The notes under the pieces are model-generated. The model saw only the letters and a list, made by a program, of their open reading frames with translations. It made no database searches and had not been told where the DNA came from. DNA of 35,539 nucleotides from an uncultured Porphyromonadaceae bacterium (GTDB lineage Bacteria > Bacteroidota > Bacteroidia > Bacteroidales > Muribaculaceae), in assembly GCA_947175495.1 (NCBI GenBank), contig CAMWNB010000026.1, positions 1 through 35,539 of the forward strand. Direction: 5' to 3'. The translations under genes and the position numbers were made by a program. Position 1 is the first letter of the stretch, and every line of letters starts with the position of its first letter. This document shows, piece by piece, positions 33,763 through 35,539 of this stretch.

Positions 33763-34311
33763 TTACACTTGTGCCTTCAGCACATAGATGTCGTTGAGGT
33801 CGCGGGCTTTTTCGTTGAGGTCGAGTCCGAAGCCTATGATGAACTTTTTAGGAATGCTGAAGCCTACATAGTCGGGGTTGATGTCGGGCTCTTCAAGAGC
33901 CTCGGGCTTGAAAAGCAGGGTAGCGACCTTGATGTCGGCAGCGCCTTTTTCCTTGAGGCCGCGGAGGAGGTGGGCGATTGTGTGGCCTGTGTCGACAATG
34001 TCTTCTACAACGATGACGTTGCGTCCGGCGACGTCTTCCTGCAGGCCGATTACTTCCTTGATTGTACCGGTGGAACCCATTCCGGAGTAGCTTTTGAGGC
34101 GAATAAAGGTGATTTGTGCGTCAATGCCTTCAGTCGCGCGGAATAGGTCGCTGGCAAAAGGAAACGCCCCGTTCAATACGCAAATGAACAAGGGCGCTTT
34201 ATCGGCATAATCGCACACTATCTGTTTACCCAACTCTTTAATTCGGGTGGCAATGGATTCCTTGGAGATGTAGGGCACGAAGGTATGGCCCTCGTATGTC
34301 ACTTCTTTCAT
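33763..34311 (-). CDS. hpt: Hypoxanthine phosphoribosyltransferase
   Basis: This enzyme converts hypoxanthine (or guanine) and PRPP to IMP/GMP. It is 182 residues, normal size. It has the PRPP-binding signature VIVVEDIVDTGHT, the flexible-loop motif LKSYSGMGSTG, LNGAFPFASDL near the N-terminus and a C-terminal FIIGFGLDLNEKARDLNDIYVL. It is the first gene of hpt-adk with its own promoter just upstream. Confidence 0.96.
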   Translation of the reverse strand: MKEVTYEGHTFVPYISKESIATRIKELGKQIVCDYADKAPLFICVLNGAFPFASDLFRATEGIDAQITFIRLKSYSGMGSTGTIKEVIGLQEDVAGRNVIVVEDIVDTGHTIAHLLRGLKEKGAADIKVATLLFKPEALEEPDINPDYVGFSIPKKFIIGFGLDLNEKARDLNDIYVLKAQV

Positions 34312-34333
34312 CCTGTTTTTTAAAAATTTGGTG

Positions 34334-34364
34334 CAAAGTTACTGCATTTTTCTCAAATGGCAAG
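34334..34364 (-). promoter_or_regulatory. Promoter of hpt-adk
   Basis: Minus strand TAACTTTG (34341-34334) with CTTG (34364-34361) 19 bp upstream. The predicted leader is about 20 nt. Confidence 0.7.
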
Positions 34365-34516
34365 GAGTGTGGTGATACTTTTTTGTTACAATTCAGATAC
34401 GTCTATTTGGATATCGTTTAAGTGCTTTTGAATGGTATGGCGCCCGCATTTTATTATATAAAAATGAGGGATGGAACATGTTGTAAGACAGTGAGATTTG
34501 AATTTGTGATAAAAAT

Positions 34517-34540
34517 AATTGGCAAAAACGCTTGCCAATT
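34517..34540. repeat. 9-bp perfect inverted repeat over the tRNA-Leu -33 box
   Basis: AATTGGCAA (34517-34525) and TTGCCAATT (34532-34540) are exact complements around AAACGC. The TTG of the tRNA -33 element (34532-34534) lies at the start of the right arm. No gene reads into it from the right on the minus strand in this window, so a terminator role is unlikely and an operator is the more natural reading. Confidence 0.6.
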
Positions 34541-34562
34541 CAAAAAAAAGTGCTTAACTTTG
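34531..34562 (+). promoter_or_regulatory. Promoter of tRNA-Leu
   Basis: TAACTTTG (34555-34562) with CTTG (34531-34534) 20 bp upstream, nearly the same pair as at tRNA-Glu. The -33 box is embedded in a 9-bp inverted repeat. Confidence 0.72.
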
Positions 34563-34585
34563 CAATCGCAAAACCAAAAGCACCA

Positions 34586-34669
34586 GCCCAGGTGGCGGAA
34601 TGGTAGACGCGCTCGTTTCAGGTGCGAGTGTTGAGAGACGTGCAGGTTCGAGTCCTGTTCTGGGCACCA
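34586..34669 (+). tRNA. tRNA-Leu (anticodon CAG)
   Basis: This class II tRNA has acceptor stem GCCCAGG/TTCTGGGC (last pair G.U), the D-arm word GGTAGACGCG, anticodon arm CTCGT/GCGAG with loop TTCAGGT giving CAG, a long variable arm (about TGTTGAGAGACGT), and T arm with GGTTCGAGTCC. Discriminator A73 is followed by an encoded CCA (34667-34669), unlike the tRNA-Glu in this window. The AT-rich foreign-looking sequence begins just downstream. Confidence 0.93.
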
Positions 34670-34670
34670 C

Positions 34671-34716
34671 AAAAAATCGCAAGTGATTAAATGTCAATCA
34701 CTTGCGATTTTTTGTT
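34671..34716 (+). terminator. tRNA-Leu terminator
   Basis: An 18-bp perfect stem (34671-34688 with 34696-34713), core ATCGCAAGTGATT, around a 7-nt loop. T-rich 3' side. Starts 2 nt after the encoded CCA. Confidence 0.93.
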
Positions 34717-34723
34717 TCACTCC

Positions 34724-34811
34724 GTGTCAACGCGGTGTCAACCAACCTCCGCGCACCCCCCGATTTCAACTGAAATAAATCGAGTTTAATCGGACTGAAT
34801 AAATCGAATTT
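34724..34811. repeat. Two sets of short direct repeats between tRNA-Leu and the AT-rich gene
   Basis: GTGTCAAC occurs at 34724-34731 and 34735-34742, 11 bp apart (one helical turn). A longer imperfect pair, ACTGAAATAAATCGAGTTT (34769-34787) and ACTGAATAAATCGAATTT (34794-34811), lies 25 bp apart. Such repeats next to a tRNA 3' end are what integrase arm-type sites or operators look like. No integrase gene is visible in the window, so this remains a candidate attachment or regulatory region. Confidence 0.4.
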
Positions 34812-34856
34812 GCGTGCTTTAATATTTATTAATACAGTCATATCTTCTATGCGCTA

Positions 34857-35539
34857 ATGATTAGAGACTCTAAACTGATTGACAAGCTGATTGCTGATTT
34901 ACATTTCCACAACTACCTTTTCGTTGTGGAAGGAGATAATATTTTTATTGATCGAGATGAACATATTGAGACTGTACAATCAATAATACAATCACTTGGT
35001 TTAGATGACAGACTTAATGCCCATATTGACTTTTATCATGGAGGAAAAGTTCTGACAAAAGAAAAGACTGACTACTTAAATAGTTTCATTGACGATGTAT
35101 TCATTGATTTCTTCTTTAGGACTTATGAATTCAAAGAGATAATCTTTCCTAAAGGATTATGTTATGAACAAATTACAAGTGAAGGAGTGAATCATCCCCA
35201 GGAAGATATTTCGCTAAATCTAAAAAATCCGTATGATCGATGCACATTCGCGAATAATATTTTCCGATTATTTGGTATTGATAAAGACTTATCAAGAATA
35301 TTTCATGATAATCGCTACTTCCACTCTTTTTATATCAATAGAAAAACATTTGGATTACATAGTTGGTGCGGTGTACTGATTAATGATAAACCAATTTATG
35401 GTGTACCACTTAGCAGTTTCCTATCCAAAAATTATCCGAGATTTTCTTTGCAAAGATCCTGCTACAGAGGTAAAACCATTAAGGAATTTGTTAAATACCT
35501 ATATACTGATAATAATTATAGATATTACAACAGTGTATA
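34857..35539 (+). CDS. AT-rich gene of unknown function, cut by the window end
   Basis: An open frame starts at ATG 34857 (MIRDSKLIDKLIADLHFHNYL) and continues without a stop for 227 codons to the window edge, preceded by an in-frame TAA at 34830-34832. Codon use (many AGA, ATA, TTA, AAT) is quite unlike the GC-rich neighbours, suggesting transfer. The protein is rich in Phe, Tyr, Asp and Asn, has no signal peptide or obvious membrane helix, and includes FVVEGDNIFIDRDEH, a run FIDDVFIDFFF, and SFYINRKTFGLHSWCGVLI. I recognise no family. It begins 188 bp after tRNA-Leu, the place for a first gene of an integrated element. No TAnnTTTG box is evident. Confidence 0.8.
   Translation, partial: MIRDSKLIDKLIADLHFHNYLFVVEGDNIFIDRDEHIETVQSIIQSLGLDDRLNAHIDFYHGGKVLTKEKTDYLNSFIDDVFIDFFFRTYEFKEIIFPKGLCYEQITSEGVNHPQEDISLNLKNPYDRCTFANNIFRLFGIDKDLSRIFHDNRYFHSFYINRKTFGLHSWCGVLINDKPIYGVPLSSFLSKNYPRFSLQRSCYRGKTIKEFVKYLYTDNNYRYYNSV

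Noticed and set aside
34454-34672. 72-codon minus-strand frame over tRNA-Leu
   Set aside because: It covers the tRNA and its promoter; this kind of false peptide is common across tRNA genes.

Overview
The window looks like chromosome of a GC-rich member of the Bacteroidales, most likely Muribaculaceae-like (inference). The grounds are: repeated Bacteroidetes-type promoters (-7 box TAnnTTTG, -33 box TTTG or xTTG about 20 bp upstream); few Shine-Dalgarno sites; a Na+-translocating methylmalonyl-CoA decarboxylase operon; lipoproteins, a TonB-receptor-like barrel and a protein with a type IX-like C-terminal tail. Nearly all of it is dense housekeeping sequence. No gene-free stretch reaches 300 bases, and I see no rRNA, CRISPR array or transposase.

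Layout. 1-1,441: small DUF486 membrane protein, a cluster of three hairpins, a GlsB/YeaQ membrane protein and a PepSY-like lipoprotein. 1,469-6,430 (minus): one transcription unit of small membrane protein, dxs, trkA, trkH, with dxs/trkA joined by an ATGA overlap. 6,472-10,925 (minus): MATE exporter, FAD oxidoreductase, alpha/beta hydrolase, DUF6155, the last three coupled by ATGA overlaps. 11,117-12,498: nadC and rlmH, divergent from interlocked promoters. 12,522-15,726: a membrane-anchored regulator-like protein and a TonB-receptor-like barrel whose start codon abuts a perfect 12-bp inverted repeat. 15,787-18,570: GNAT acetyltransferase with a leader ORF, tRNA-Glu(CUC), engB, ilvA. 18,663-23,357: TPR/OmpA-like lipoprotein divergent from a sialate O-acetylesterase, then a THUMP-like methyltransferase. 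23,430-28,007 (minus): epimerase, carboxyltransferase, LTD-OadG fusion, biotin carrier and beta subunit, together a propionate-forming Na+ pump. 28,101-34,311 (minus): PBP1A, a secreted choice-of-anchor-J protein, and hpt-adk. 34,586 to the end: tRNA-Leu(CAG), a strong terminator, short repeats, then a visibly AT-rich gene running off the window.

The compositional break after tRNA-Leu suggests the edge of an integrated element. The AT-rich gene (34,857 to the end) is open for 227 codons and matches no family I recognise, so it is the best lead for something undescribed. Within the core genome the most interesting signals are regulatory: the operator-like palindrome at the barrel gene, the interlocked nadC/rlmH promoters, a terminator T-tract reused as a -33 box, and several start codons lying only 6-8 nt beyond a -7 box, which would give leaderless mRNAs.
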